A stretch of DNA of 7,362 nt from Acidimicrobiaceae bacterium (GTDB lineage: Bacteria; Actinomycetota; Acidimicrobiia; Acidimicrobiales; RAAP-2), in contig PKZI01000071.1 in NCBI GenBank assembly GCA_003133005.1, positions 1,842 through 9,203 on the forward strand. The letters are read 5' to 3'. Position numbers and translations under genes: made by a program. The notes under the pieces were generated by a model. That model was given only the letters and a program-made list of their open reading frames with translations. It did not search any database and had not been told where the DNA came from. Below are positions 1 to 5,641 of the stretch, piece by piece. Numbering within the stretch: position 1 is the stretch's first letter; the number at the start of each line of letters is the position of its first letter.

Positions 1-809
1 CCCTTGTCACAGAGCCACCCCTGATTGACTGGATCACTGTCGACGCCCAGAACGCGCGTGAGTCGATTGCCCGATGACTGCACCGCGATGCGACATCCCA
101 CCGCACAAGTCGTGCACATGCTCTCTACTTGTTCGAGGTCCCAGGGTCGAGCGCTGAAGCGGAAGGGCATGGCGGTAAGAGCGCCGACCGGACAGATCTG
201 CACGGTATTGACCGAAAAGACCGAATTGAACGGTCGATCCGGTGACGGGGCGACTTCGATCGCGTCACCTCGTCCCGAAAAGGCAATCTCGGTGTCGCCC
301 GCGATCTCGTCAGAGAACCGCGTGCAACGCGCGCATTGAATGCAACGTTCCCGGTCAAGCAGTACTAATTCACCAATCTCGATGGGCTTGACGAAGTGTC
401 GTTTCTCCTCGATAAATCGCGTTTCGCCCGAACCGTGGGCCAACGTCTGGTCCTGTAGTGGACACTCGCCTCCCTTGTCACAGACCGGACAGTCCAATGG
501 ATGGTTTGCGAGCAAGAACTCGAGAACGCCGTCTTGTGCCTTCTTCACTTTCTCTGAGTTCGTCACCACACTCATGCCGTCGTTGACGTGGATATAGCAC
601 GCGGGTTGGAGCGTGGCGCCTCGCGGACCATCGATCTCCACCAGGCACATTCGGCACATGCCGACCGGATCCATGCGCGGGTGATAGCAGAAACGAGGGA
701 TGTACTCGCCCGCTTGCTCTGCGGCTTCAATGAGCAGTTCTCCCGGCGTCACGTCGATCTCTCGACCGTTCACGGTGATTCGCACCGTTGTGCGAATGAC
801 GTCAGTCAT
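1..809 (-). CDS. nuoG: NADH-quinone oxidoreductase subunit G, N-terminal part (3' end off the left edge)
   Basis: Large Fe-S subunit of the peripheral arm of complex I, carrying electrons from the FMN/N3 site of NuoF towards NuoB. 269 codons are visible, about a third of a usual NuoG. An N-terminal [2Fe-2S] ferredoxin domain has Cys41, Cys52, Cys55 and Cys71 (N1b). The His-Cys3 cluster follows with His103, Cys107, Cys110 and Cys116 (N5). CIQCARC (Cys156, 159, 162) plus Cys206 in ICPVGAL fits N4. CTTCAVGC (Cys232, 235, 239) plus Cys267 fits the extra cluster N7, which only some bacteria keep, and marks the start of the molybdopterin-oxidoreductase-like domain. The ATG at 809 was chosen for its strong GGAGG 8 nt upstream and because it overlaps the end of nuoF by 8 nt, typical of coupled genes. 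No frameshift is seen. The C-terminal domain lies outside the window, so its completeness cannot be judged. Confidence 0.97.
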   Translation of the reverse strand, partial: MTDVIRTTVRITVNGREIDVTPGELLIEAAEQAGEYIPRFCYHPRMDPVGMCRMCLVEIDGPRGATLQPACYIHVNDGMSVVTNSEKVKKAQDGVLEFLLANHPLDCPVCDKGGECPLQDQTLAHGSGETRFIEEKRHFVKPIEIGELVLLDRERCIQCARCTRFSDEIAGDTEIAFSGRGDAIEVAPSPDRPFNSVFSVNTVQICPVGALTAMPFRFSARPWDLEQVESMCTTCAVGCRIAVQSSGNRLTRVLGVDSDPVNQGWLCDK

Positions 810-2106
810 GGGGGCACCCTCCGTGAAGTACGTGCTCGCGAAAGTCGTCAGGGAACATGGCAATTGCCGAGTGCACCGAGGAAGGTATCGACGAGCCCAA
901 GACGCAGATCGTGGTCTGTTGGGGCGGCCACGATAGGCCCGGCGCAATGTTGTCACAGAGGTCGAGCAATAAATCCATATCCTCCATGCGTCCACCACCG
1001 TGCTCGAGGCGATACATCGCTCGTTCGATCCAACCTGATCCTTCGCGACAAGGCGTGCACTGGCCGCAGGATTCGCGCGCGAAGAACTTTGTGATTCGCC
1101 ACGCCACTCGCACGACGCAACTCGTCTCGTCCATCACCACCACGGAACCAGAGCCCAACATCGAACCCTTCTCGCCCACTTCGTCTTGACCAAGGGGCAG
1201 GTCGAGCATCTCCGGTCCGAACCACGGCGCAGAAACGCCCCCAGGAATGATGGCCTTCAACTTGTGATCGCCGGTGATCCCGCCACCGAGCTTCGGGTCG
1301 TAGATGAGATCGCGAAACGTGTTCTTCACCATCTCGATTTCGTAGACGCCGGGGTTCACTACCCGACCGGCCAAAGCGAACAGACGGGTTCCCGTCGAAC
1401 GACCGGCACCGAGCGCCGCGAAGGCCTCCCCACCGTTGTTCACGATCCAAGGCAGGTTTGACATCGTCTCTACGTTGTTGACCACGGTGGGTTCGCCGTA
1501 CAGTCCAGTGACCGCCGGAAAGAAGGGCGGTTTAATTCGAGGAAAACCCCGCTTGCCTTCGAGACCCTCGATCAACGCCGTTTCCTCACCGCAGATGTAG
1601 GCGCCCGCGCCCGGGTGCACCACTATGTCGAGCGAGAAGTCCGAGCCGAATATTTTTGAACCAAGCGCGCCTTGGGCGTACGCGTCGTTCACTGCCTGTT
1701 GCACACGTTCGAGACCGAGGGCGAATTCGCCGCGGATATAGATAAAGGCCTGGCTCACCTGCAAGGAGTACGCGGCGATGATGACACCTTCGACGAGTTG
1801 ATGCGGATCGCTCTCGACGAGAAAGTGGTCCTTAAACGTCGCGGGCTCCGACTCATCACCGTTGACCACAAGATAGGAAATCGGCGACTTACGTAGCATC
1901 GACCATTTTCGCCCCGCGGGGAATCCTGCGCCGCCACGTCCGAGCAGGGACGCCTTATCGACTTCGGCGGCGACTTGCTCAGGAAACATCGTCAGCGCCT
2001 TACGCAACGCGACGTAACCGCCCGTCGCTAAGTAACGTGACAGCGTGTAGGAGTCAGCGAACTGCGCCCTCGAGGAGACAATTCGCGGAGCGTCGAGTAC
2101 GGCCAT
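802..2106 (-). CDS. nuoF: NADH-quinone oxidoreductase subunit F (NADH- and FMN-binding)
   Basis: Oxidises NADH with bound FMN and passes electrons to cluster N3, at the tip of the cytoplasmic arm of complex I. 434 residues, normal length. Motifs in order: the NADH-site glycine loop GRGGAGFPAGRKW (about 56-68), NGDESEPATFKD (82-93), the FMN-site GAGAYICGEETAL (166-178), VNNVETMSNLPWI (209-221), and the [4Fe-4S] N3 ligands in ESCGQCTPCREG (Cys347, 350, 353) with a fourth cysteine at 401 in TTICVLG. All key residues are present. The ATG at 2106 is preferred: AGAGG lies 7 nt upstream and it makes a TGATG junction with nuoE. A GTG one codon earlier (2109) would give 435 residues and a 4-nt overlap and cannot be excluded. 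The 3' end overlaps nuoG by 8 nt. Confidence 0.97.
   Translation of the reverse strand: MAVLDAPRIVSSRAQFADSYTLSRYLATGGYVALRKALTMFPEQVAAEVDKASLLGRGGAGFPAGRKWSMLRKSPISYLVVNGDESEPATFKDHFLVESDPHQLVEGVIIAAYSLQVSQAFIYIRGEFALGLERVQQAVNDAYAQGALGSKIFGSDFSLDIVVHPGAGAYICGEETALIEGLEGKRGFPRIKPPFFPAVTGLYGEPTVVNNVETMSNLPWIVNNGGEAFAALGAGRSTGTRLFALAGRVVNPGVYEIEMVKNTFRDLIYDPKLGGGITGDHKLKAIIPGGVSAPWFGPEMLDLPLGQDEVGEKGSMLGSGSVVVMDETSCVVRVAWRITKFFARESCGQCTPCREGSGWIERAMYRLEHGGGRMEDMDLLLDLCDNIAPGLSWPPQQTTICVLGSSIPSSVHSAIAMFPDDFREHVLHGGCPHD
818..822 (-). promoter_or_regulatory. Ribosome binding site of nuoG (GGAGG)
   Basis: A full GGAGG on the minus strand lies 8 nt before the ATG at 809, inside the last codons of nuoF. 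It is the best Shine-Dalgarno match in the operon part shown and settles the nuoG start. A strong site here may allow initiation on nuoG independent of nuoF translation. Confidence 0.75.
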
Positions 2107-2723
2107 CACTTCGCCTCTTCGGCGCGCTGGGCGCGCGCGGCTGATGACCGTGCTCGTTGTTCGATTACTTCCTCTCGCGGCGCGCGTAGTCCGACGCTGC
2201 GTCGCACGCGGATGAGGTTGCCGTGCACCGGTATGTCGTGGCTTCGCATACCCGCACGAACCTCACCGATCATGGTGTCAAACGCCTCGGGCGTCGTTGT
2301 TCGCACGAAACGGTGATTCACCGACACGCACGGTGCGATGTCACAATCTGCCAGGCACTCGGTTTCTTCAAGGGTGAAAAGCCCGTCAGCCGACGTGGTG
2401 CCCACCGCACAGCCGAGGGTCTTTGCCGCGTGTTCCAATAGCTCTTCACCACCCGCTAACAGGCACGCCACGTTCGTACACACGCCCACCACGTACGCGC
2501 CCACCGGTTCGAGGTGGTACATGTCATAGAAGGCCGCCGTACCGCGTACGTCGGCGGTCGTGGTGCCGGTGAGTAGCGCGACCTCTTCGATGCCCTCTTC
2601 GCTGAGGTAGCCGTCTTGTTCTTGAGCGAGGTGCAACAGTGGCAACATGGCCGAGCGCGCTCGCGGATAGAGCGACACGAGTTCCTCGGCGCGTTGACGA
2701 ATATCCGGCTTGAAGTGACTCAT
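2106..2723 (-). CDS. nuoE: NADH-quinone oxidoreductase subunit E ([2Fe-2S] N1a, thioredoxin-like)
   Basis: Peripheral-arm subunit that pairs with NuoF and holds the off-pathway [2Fe-2S] cluster N1a. 205 residues. The N-terminal helical part includes YPRARSAMLPLLHLAQEQDGYLSEE (about 19-43, typical of the family). The thioredoxin-like domain carries Cys82, Cys87, Cys123 and Cys127 in the family spacing CxxxxC and CxxxC. After the fold, about 40 residues form an Arg/Ala-rich, probably disordered tail (from about 167). E. coli-type NuoE lacks such a tail, but actinobacterial NuoE proteins are often longer. The reading frame stays open upstream to 2888, but the ATG at 2723 is right: it has GAGG 7 nt upstream, forms an ATGA overlap with the nuoD stop, and begins where family similarity begins. 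The start lies inside a predicted stem (2721-2753). Confidence 0.96.
   Translation of the reverse strand: MSHFKPDIRQRAEELVSLYPRARSAMLPLLHLAQEQDGYLSEEGIEEVALLTGTTTADVRGTAAFYDMYHLEPVGAYVVGVCTNVACLLAGGEELLEHAAKTLGCAVGTTSADGLFTLEETECLADCDIAPCVSVNHRFVRTTTPEAFDTMIGEVRAGMRSHDIPVHGNLIRVRRSVGLRAPREEVIEQRARSSAARAQRAEEAK
2114..2118 (-). promoter_or_regulatory. Ribosome binding site of nuoF (AGAGG)
   Basis: AGAGG on the minus strand ends 7 nt before the ATG at 2106 but only 4 nt before the alternative GTG at 2109. The spacing favours the ATG. It sits in the last codons of nuoE. Confidence 0.55.
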
Positions 2724-4072
2724 CGATCGACCTCGCCGAGCACCGGATCGATGGTCGAGACGGTCGTGATGGCGTCCGATACCGAGCCGCCCCTCATCAG
2801 CAGCGGTATTGCCTGGAGGTTCACGAAACTCGGTCCGCGCACGTGCAGGCGGTACGGCTTGGCCCCACCGTCGGAGACCAAGTAACAACCAATCTCGCCG
2901 CGCGGCGACTCGACGGCGGAGTACACCTCTCCCACCGGCACGTGAAAGCCCTCAGTGAAAAGTTTGAAGTGGTGAATCAACGCCTCCATTGACTCGCCAA
3001 TACGCGCGCGCGGCGGTGGTGTCACTTTGGGGTCCTGACTGCGGTAGTCGCCACTCGGCATCATTTCGACGCACTGGCGCACGATACGAATCGACTCACG
3101 GATTTCGTTTAATCGAATCGCGTAACGGTCAAAGTTGTCACCGTAGGTGCCCACGATGACGTCGAACTCGACTTGATCGTACGCAAGGTACGGCATCGTG
3201 CGCCGCAGGTCCCACGCGACTCCCGTCGATCGCAAGAGCGGTCCGGTGACAGAGAGCGAGAGCGCTTCTTCGGCGGTGATCGGGGCGACCCCGACCATGC
3301 GCTCTCGAAAGATTGGCTGACCCGTGAGCAACTGGTCGTACTCGTACGTCCGCTCGTCGATGGTGTCACAAATGACCGTCACGTCGTCTTTCCAACCGTC
3401 AGGCAAGTCCGCGGCGACTCCTCCGGGGCGCACGTAATTGAGGTTCATGCGAAGCCCCGCGGTCTTTTCGAAAAACGCGAGGATCAGTTCGCGTTCGCGA
3501 AGTCCATAGATCATCATGGACGTCGAACCGAGGTCCATCCCGTTGGTCGCCATCCACACCAGGTGCGAGGAGATCCGATTGAGTTCGCTCATCATCATTC
3601 GGATCCATATGGCGCGATCGGGAATTTCAATCCCGAGCAATTTTTCGACGGCCATCGAGTAGTTGAGTTCATTGATCACCGGCGAGAGGTAATCCATGCG
3701 CGTTACGTTCACGGCACCTTGGATGTAGCTGAGTTCTTCGGCCGTCTTTTCCATGCCGGTGTGCAAGTAGCCAATGACCGGCTTGCAACGCAGCACGTAC
3801 TCGCCGTCGAGTTCGAGCATGAGGCGTAGCACGCCGTGCGTCGACGGGTGCGACGGACCCATGTTTATGATCATGGTCTCGTCGTCTTGGCGATCGAAGT
3901 CGATTGACGTGGGATCGATGTGCAGGTCGTTGCTGCGAAGCACCGCTCCTATTTCTCGTCCGAGTTCATTGGCGGCGGTCTTCGCACGGCGTTGGAGTTC
4001 CTGCTCGCCCTCGGAGGTTTCGGCAACGAGAAGTTCCTCTCGTTCGATTGAGCGCACGGTTGGATCGCTCAC
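2720..4072 (-). CDS. nuoD: NADH-quinone oxidoreductase subunit D (49-kDa type, quinone-site subunit)
   Basis: Hydrogenase-large-subunit-like protein that forms the quinone-binding pocket with NuoB next to cluster N2. 450 residues. The family block MGPSHPSTHG is at 71-80. His79 and Tyr128 (in RMDYLSP) have the spacing of the two residues known to hold the quinone head group in characterised complex I. Further conserved blocks are GYLHTGMEKTAE (101-112), NYVRPGGVAADLP (212-224), VESPRGEIG (387-395) and the C-terminal KPYRLHVRGPSFVNLQ (405-420). A charged N-terminal segment of about 65 residues precedes the family core. A similar extension occurs in other actinobacterial NuoD proteins. The GTG at 4072 is preferred because it gives a GTGA overlap with nuoC; its Shine-Dalgarno sequence is weak, suggesting coupling. 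A shorter start nearer the core is less likely. The 3' end overlaps nuoE by 4 nt (ATGA). Confidence 0.97.
   Translation of the reverse strand: MSDPTVRSIEREELLVAETSEGEQELQRRAKTAANELGREIGAVLRSNDLHIDPTSIDFDRQDDETMIINMGPSHPSTHGVLRLMLELDGEYVLRCKPVIGYLHTGMEKTAEELSYIQGAVNVTRMDYLSPVINELNYSMAVEKLLGIEIPDRAIWIRMMMSELNRISSHLVWMATNGMDLGSTSMMIYGLRERELILAFFEKTAGLRMNLNYVRPGGVAADLPDGWKDDVTVICDTIDERTYEYDQLLTGQPIFRERMVGVAPITAEEALSLSVTGPLLRSTGVAWDLRRTMPYLAYDQVEFDVIVGTYGDNFDRYAIRLNEIRESIRIVRQCVEMMPSGDYRSQDPKVTPPPRARIGESMEALIHHFKLFTEGFHVPVGEVYSAVESPRGEIGCYLVSDGGAKPYRLHVRGPSFVNLQAIPLLMRGGSVSDAITTVSTIDPVLGEVDR
2721..2753 (-). promoter_or_regulatory. Inverted repeat enclosing the nuoE ribosome binding site and start
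   Basis: Arms CATCGATC and GATCGATG are perfect 8-bp complements separated by 17 nt (plus-strand positions 2721-2728 and 2746-2753). In the transcript the 3' arm contains the nuoE ATG. The loop contains its GAGG (2731-2734) and a smaller nested stem, CTCG with CGAG (2732-2740). The 5' arm is in the last codons of nuoD. If it forms, ribosomes finishing nuoD would open it, which would couple NuoE to NuoD synthesis. The inverted repeat is directly visible; the function is inference, and 8-bp arms can occur by chance. Confidence 0.45.
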
Positions 4073-4563
4073 CTCGGCCCCGGCGCTTCTTTGAACTGGA
4101 CGGGAACGTTCCCCGCGCCGTAGTCCTTGCGAAGGGGATGTCCCTCCCAGTCCTCGGGCATGAGAATTCGCGTGAGATCGGGGTGATTGGTAAAGATGAT
4201 GCCGAACAGGTCGAACGCCTCGCGCTCCATTGCTTCAACGCCCGAGTACAACGCAAAGAGCGACTCGACTTCAGGTTCGTCGTTTCCCGCCTGCACGCGG
4301 ATGCGCACGCGCTGACGTTTCGAAAGACTCAGCAGGTTCGTGACCACTTCAAACCGCGTCCCCTCGACACCCTCGGGAAGCGGACGGTCCATGTGGCTGA
4401 GATAGTCCACGCCACACACGTCCACGCACATCTCGAACGCGTCGGCCTTGAAGGATTCGACCAATGCGAAGTACTGCGCGCGCGTGGGAAAGCACACGAG
4501 GTCTGCGGCCATACCTTCACTGGTACGAACGCCTGGGGGGGCCAAGGGAGAAAGTGAAATCAC
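4069..4563 (-). CDS. nuoC: NADH-quinone oxidoreductase subunit C (30-kDa type)
   Basis: Structural subunit of the connecting module of complex I; it carries no cofactor and supports NuoD and NuoB. 164 residues, at the short end for NuoC. The C-terminal family signature is complete at about 112-148: [11 protein letters not shown], then [11 protein letters not shown], then [13 protein letters not shown]. The N-terminal half (about 20-100) fits the alpha/beta domain of the family with [10 protein letters not shown] (48-57). It ends soon after the signature and is separate from NuoD, unlike the fused NuoCD of E. coli. The GTG at 4563 overlaps the nuoB stop by 4 nt (GTGA) and is the first start codon in this frame. 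There is no good Shine-Dalgarno sequence, so translation probably depends on nuoB. The start also lies in a 14-nt inverted repeat (4552-4565). Confidence 0.95.
   Translation of the reverse strand: MISLSPLAPPGVRTSEGMAADLVCFPTRAQYFALVESFKADAFEMCVDVCGVDYLSHMDRPLPEGVEGTRFEVVTNLLSLSKRQRVRIRVQAGNDEPEVESLFALYSGVEAMEREAFDLFGIIFTNHPDLTRILMPEDWEGHPLRKDYGAGNVPVQFKEAPGPR
4081..4120 (-). repeat. Nested inverted repeats at the end of nuoC, before the nuoD start
   Basis: A perfect 12-bp palindrome GGGAACGTTCCC (4102-4113) lies between complementary 6-nt GC arms CGGCGC (4081-4086) and GCGCCG (4115-4120). In the transcript the whole element ends 8 nt before the nuoD GTG at 4072. It is inside the last codons of nuoC. 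The structure is visible; a role in nuoD initiation is a guess, and GC-rich arms of this length are not rare here. Confidence 0.3.
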
Positions 4564-4565
4564 TT
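4552..4565 (-). repeat. Small inverted repeat across the nuoB stop and nuoC start
   Basis: AAGTGA (4552-4557) and TCACTT (4560-4565) are perfect complements around two bases. On the transcript the GUG start of nuoC and the UGA stop of nuoB lie within the 5' arm. The loop would have to open to at least 3-4 nt, leaving about 5 bp, so it is weak on its own. It is notable because a 23-nt dyad lies just upstream. Confidence 0.3.
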
Positions 4566-5123
4566 CGGCGTGCCCACCCTTACCGCAACAGGAACCTCTG
4601 GAGTCCAGAGGTTCTGCGCATCCTCCACGTGCGTTGGGCGCCCTTCACTTCGACGCCGCAAGATTTCACCGGTGCGAATCTGTTCGTGCAGCGTCAAGAT
4701 CGCGTGCATCAACGTCTCGGGGCTCGGCGGGCATCCCGGCGCGTAGACGTCCACCGGCACGATTTGATCAACGCCCTGCACGATCGCGTAGTTATTGAAC
4801 AAACCTCCCGTCGACGCACAGACGCCCATTGATATAACCCACTTGGGTTCCATCATTTGGTCGTACACCTGACGTAGCACTGGCCCCATTTTCTGCGAGA
4901 CCCGCCCCGCCACGATCATGAGATCAGCTTGGCGCGGCGAATTGCGAAATACTTCCATGCCGTATCGCGCGAGGTCGAAGTCCGCGGCGCCTGCGGCCAT
5001 CATCTCAATCGCGCAGCACGCCAGTCCGAACGACGCCGGCCATACCGAGGCGCGTCGAGCCCAACGCACGAGATCCTCAATCTGACCGGTCAGAAAGTTA
5101 TGTTGGAGATCTTCGAGCCCCAC
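4560..5123 (-). CDS. nuoB: NADH-quinone oxidoreductase subunit B (PSST type, cluster N2)
   Basis: Holds [4Fe-4S] cluster N2, the last electron carrier before quinone, at the interface with NuoD. 187 residues, the usual size. The tandem-cysteine motif [13 protein letters not shown] (30-42) gives Cys36 and Cys37; Cys102 in [10 protein letters not shown] and Cys131 in [10 protein letters not shown] complete the N2 ligands. Their spacing matches characterised homologues exactly. [16 protein letters not shown] (64-79) is another family block. The C-terminal tail (from about 155) is variable in the family; its codons hold the 23-nt dyad. The GTG at 5123 is 3 nt after the nuoA stop, with only a poor GGCGG-like site before it. 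The stop overlaps nuoC by 4 nt. Confidence 0.97.
   Translation of the reverse strand: MGLEDLQHNFLTGQIEDLVRWARRASVWPASFGLACCAIEMMAAGAADFDLARYGMEVFRNSPRQADLMIVAGRVSQKMGPVLRQVYDQMMEPKWVISMGVCASTGGLFNNYAIVQGVDQIVPVDVYAPGCPPSPETLMHAILTLHEQIRTGEILRRRSEGRPTHVEDAQNLWTPEVPVAVRVGTPK
4592..4614 (-). repeat. Perfect 23-nt dyad in the 3' end of nuoB, 28 nt before nuoC
   Basis: Arms GAACCTCTGGA (4592-4602) and TCCAGAGGTTC (4604-4614) are perfect 11-nt complements around one central base. As RNA this gives a 10-bp stem with a 3-nt loop. It is inside nuoB codons for the C-terminal residues NLWTPEV, in the less conserved tail of the protein. No U-run follows, so it is not an intrinsic terminator. It ends 28 nt upstream of the nuoC GTG. 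Possible roles are an mRNA processing or stability element, a pause site, or a DNA-binding operator; none is shown by the sequence. Confidence 0.6.
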
Positions 5124-5126
5124 CGA

Positions 5127-5570
5127 TCACGCCGCCTGTTCAGGATCTTGACCAATGCGTACGATGGTCGATGAACTCGTGCGTGCGGGCATGCCCGGCG
5201 TCAGATGCTTAACGGGACCCCATTGCAACGCCCCCTCGCTCACGAGGAACACCAACGCCGCGAACACGGTCACCGAGAATGTGAGGACTTCGATGAGTCC
5301 GAAGACGTGCAGCTGACGAAAGACGACCGCAAAGGGATACATGAAGACGACTTCAATGTCAAAGATGACGAAAATCATGGCGACCAAATAGAAACGGACG
5401 GGGAAACGTGCCGGCGGCTCGTTCTCGGGGACAATCCCGCATTCATAGGGGGCAAGTTTGGCGTCGGTAGGCCGCTTGTGCGGCGCCAACCAAGCGGACG
5501 CCACGAGCGAACCCGACGCAAATAACACCCCCAGAACGAGGAGTCCCAGCAATGGTAAGTACTGGTCCAC
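5127..5570 (-). CDS. nuoA: NADH-quinone oxidoreductase subunit A (ND3 type, membrane)
   Basis: Membrane subunit at the junction of the two arms of complex I, next to the quinone channel. 147 residues, slightly longer than usual because of a polar C-terminal tail (from about 120). Three membrane helices are visible at about 5-28, 58-83 and 89-111. The loop between helices 1 and 2 holds the conserved YECG (Cys44), equivalent to the mobile loop cysteine of ND3. Helix 2 carries the conserved FYLVAMIFVIFDIEVVFMYP pattern with Asp71 and Glu73. The start is a GTG at 5570 with AGAAG 5 nt upstream; no ATG is available before the first helix. It is the first gene of the nuo operon, so its promoter should lie within or near 5571-5641. 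Confidence 0.96.
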   Translation of the reverse strand: MDQYLPLLGLLVLGVLFASGSLVASAWLAPHKRPTDAKLAPYECGIVPENEPPARFPVRFYLVAMIFVIFDIEVVFMYPFAVVFRQLHVFGLIEVLTFSVTVFAALVFLVSEGALQWGPVKHLTPGMPARTSSSTIVRIGQDPEQAA

Positions 5571-5641
5571 CCGAACTTCTTATCAGACTTGGACTCGCCC
5601 AGCGATGTCGTACGGCTGAGGTAACGGCCTAGGCTCGTCGC
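5571..5641. promoter_or_regulatory. Divergent intergenic region between nuoA and the reductase gene
   Basis: These 71 bp separate two divergent genes and should hold at least the plus-strand promoter and probably the nuo promoter. On the minus strand I see AGAAG as a ribosome binding site for nuoA (5576-5580) but no convincing -35/-10 pair. On the plus strand a TAGGCT -10-like box is at 5630-5635. The palindrome GCCTAGGC (5627-5634) overlaps that box. No long operator repeat was found. Confidence 0.5.
5630..5635 (+). promoter_or_regulatory. Probable -10 box (TAGGCT) for a leaderless reductase transcript
   Basis: TAGGCT fits the actinobacterial TAnnnT -10 pattern. A start site 7 nt downstream would fall on the G of the GTG at 5642, giving a leaderless mRNA. 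There is no Shine-Dalgarno sequence before that GTG, which agrees. The -35 region (about 5606-5612) is weak. The call rests on position and is not proven. Confidence 0.45.

Noticed and set aside
1..485. Repeated CCCTTGTCACAGA at 1-13 and 473-485
   Set aside because: Both copies encode Cys-Asp-Lys-Gly in separate cluster motifs of NuoG; coding coincidence explains it.
797..804. TGACGTCA palindrome resembling a eukaryotic CRE site
   Set aside because: It is an 8-bp palindrome in nuoF/nuoG coding sequence of a bacterium; such palindromes are expected many times by chance.
859..868. GGCAATTGCC palindrome near the end of nuoF
   Set aside because: Ten-bp palindromes are expected several times in a window of this length.
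1072..1083. TTCGCGCGCGAA 12-bp palindrome in nuoF
   Set aside because: It encodes conserved residues before the N3 cysteine motif and is GC-driven; no junction or regulatory context.
2724..2888. Upstream extension of nuoE to a start at 2888
   Set aside because: It would overlap nuoD by about 170 nt, and the added residues do not resemble NuoE. The ATG at 2723 has a ribosome binding site and an ATGA overlap.
3173..3829. 218-codon open frame on the plus strand opposite nuoD
   Set aside because: It is antisense to a clearly conserved gene, has no family motif, and long antisense frames are common at this GC.
3904..4557. 217-codon open frame on the plus strand opposite nuoC and the start of nuoD
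   Set aside because: Same reason: the opposite strand carries complete NuoC and NuoD motifs, and the translation is Arg/His-rich with no recognisable domain.
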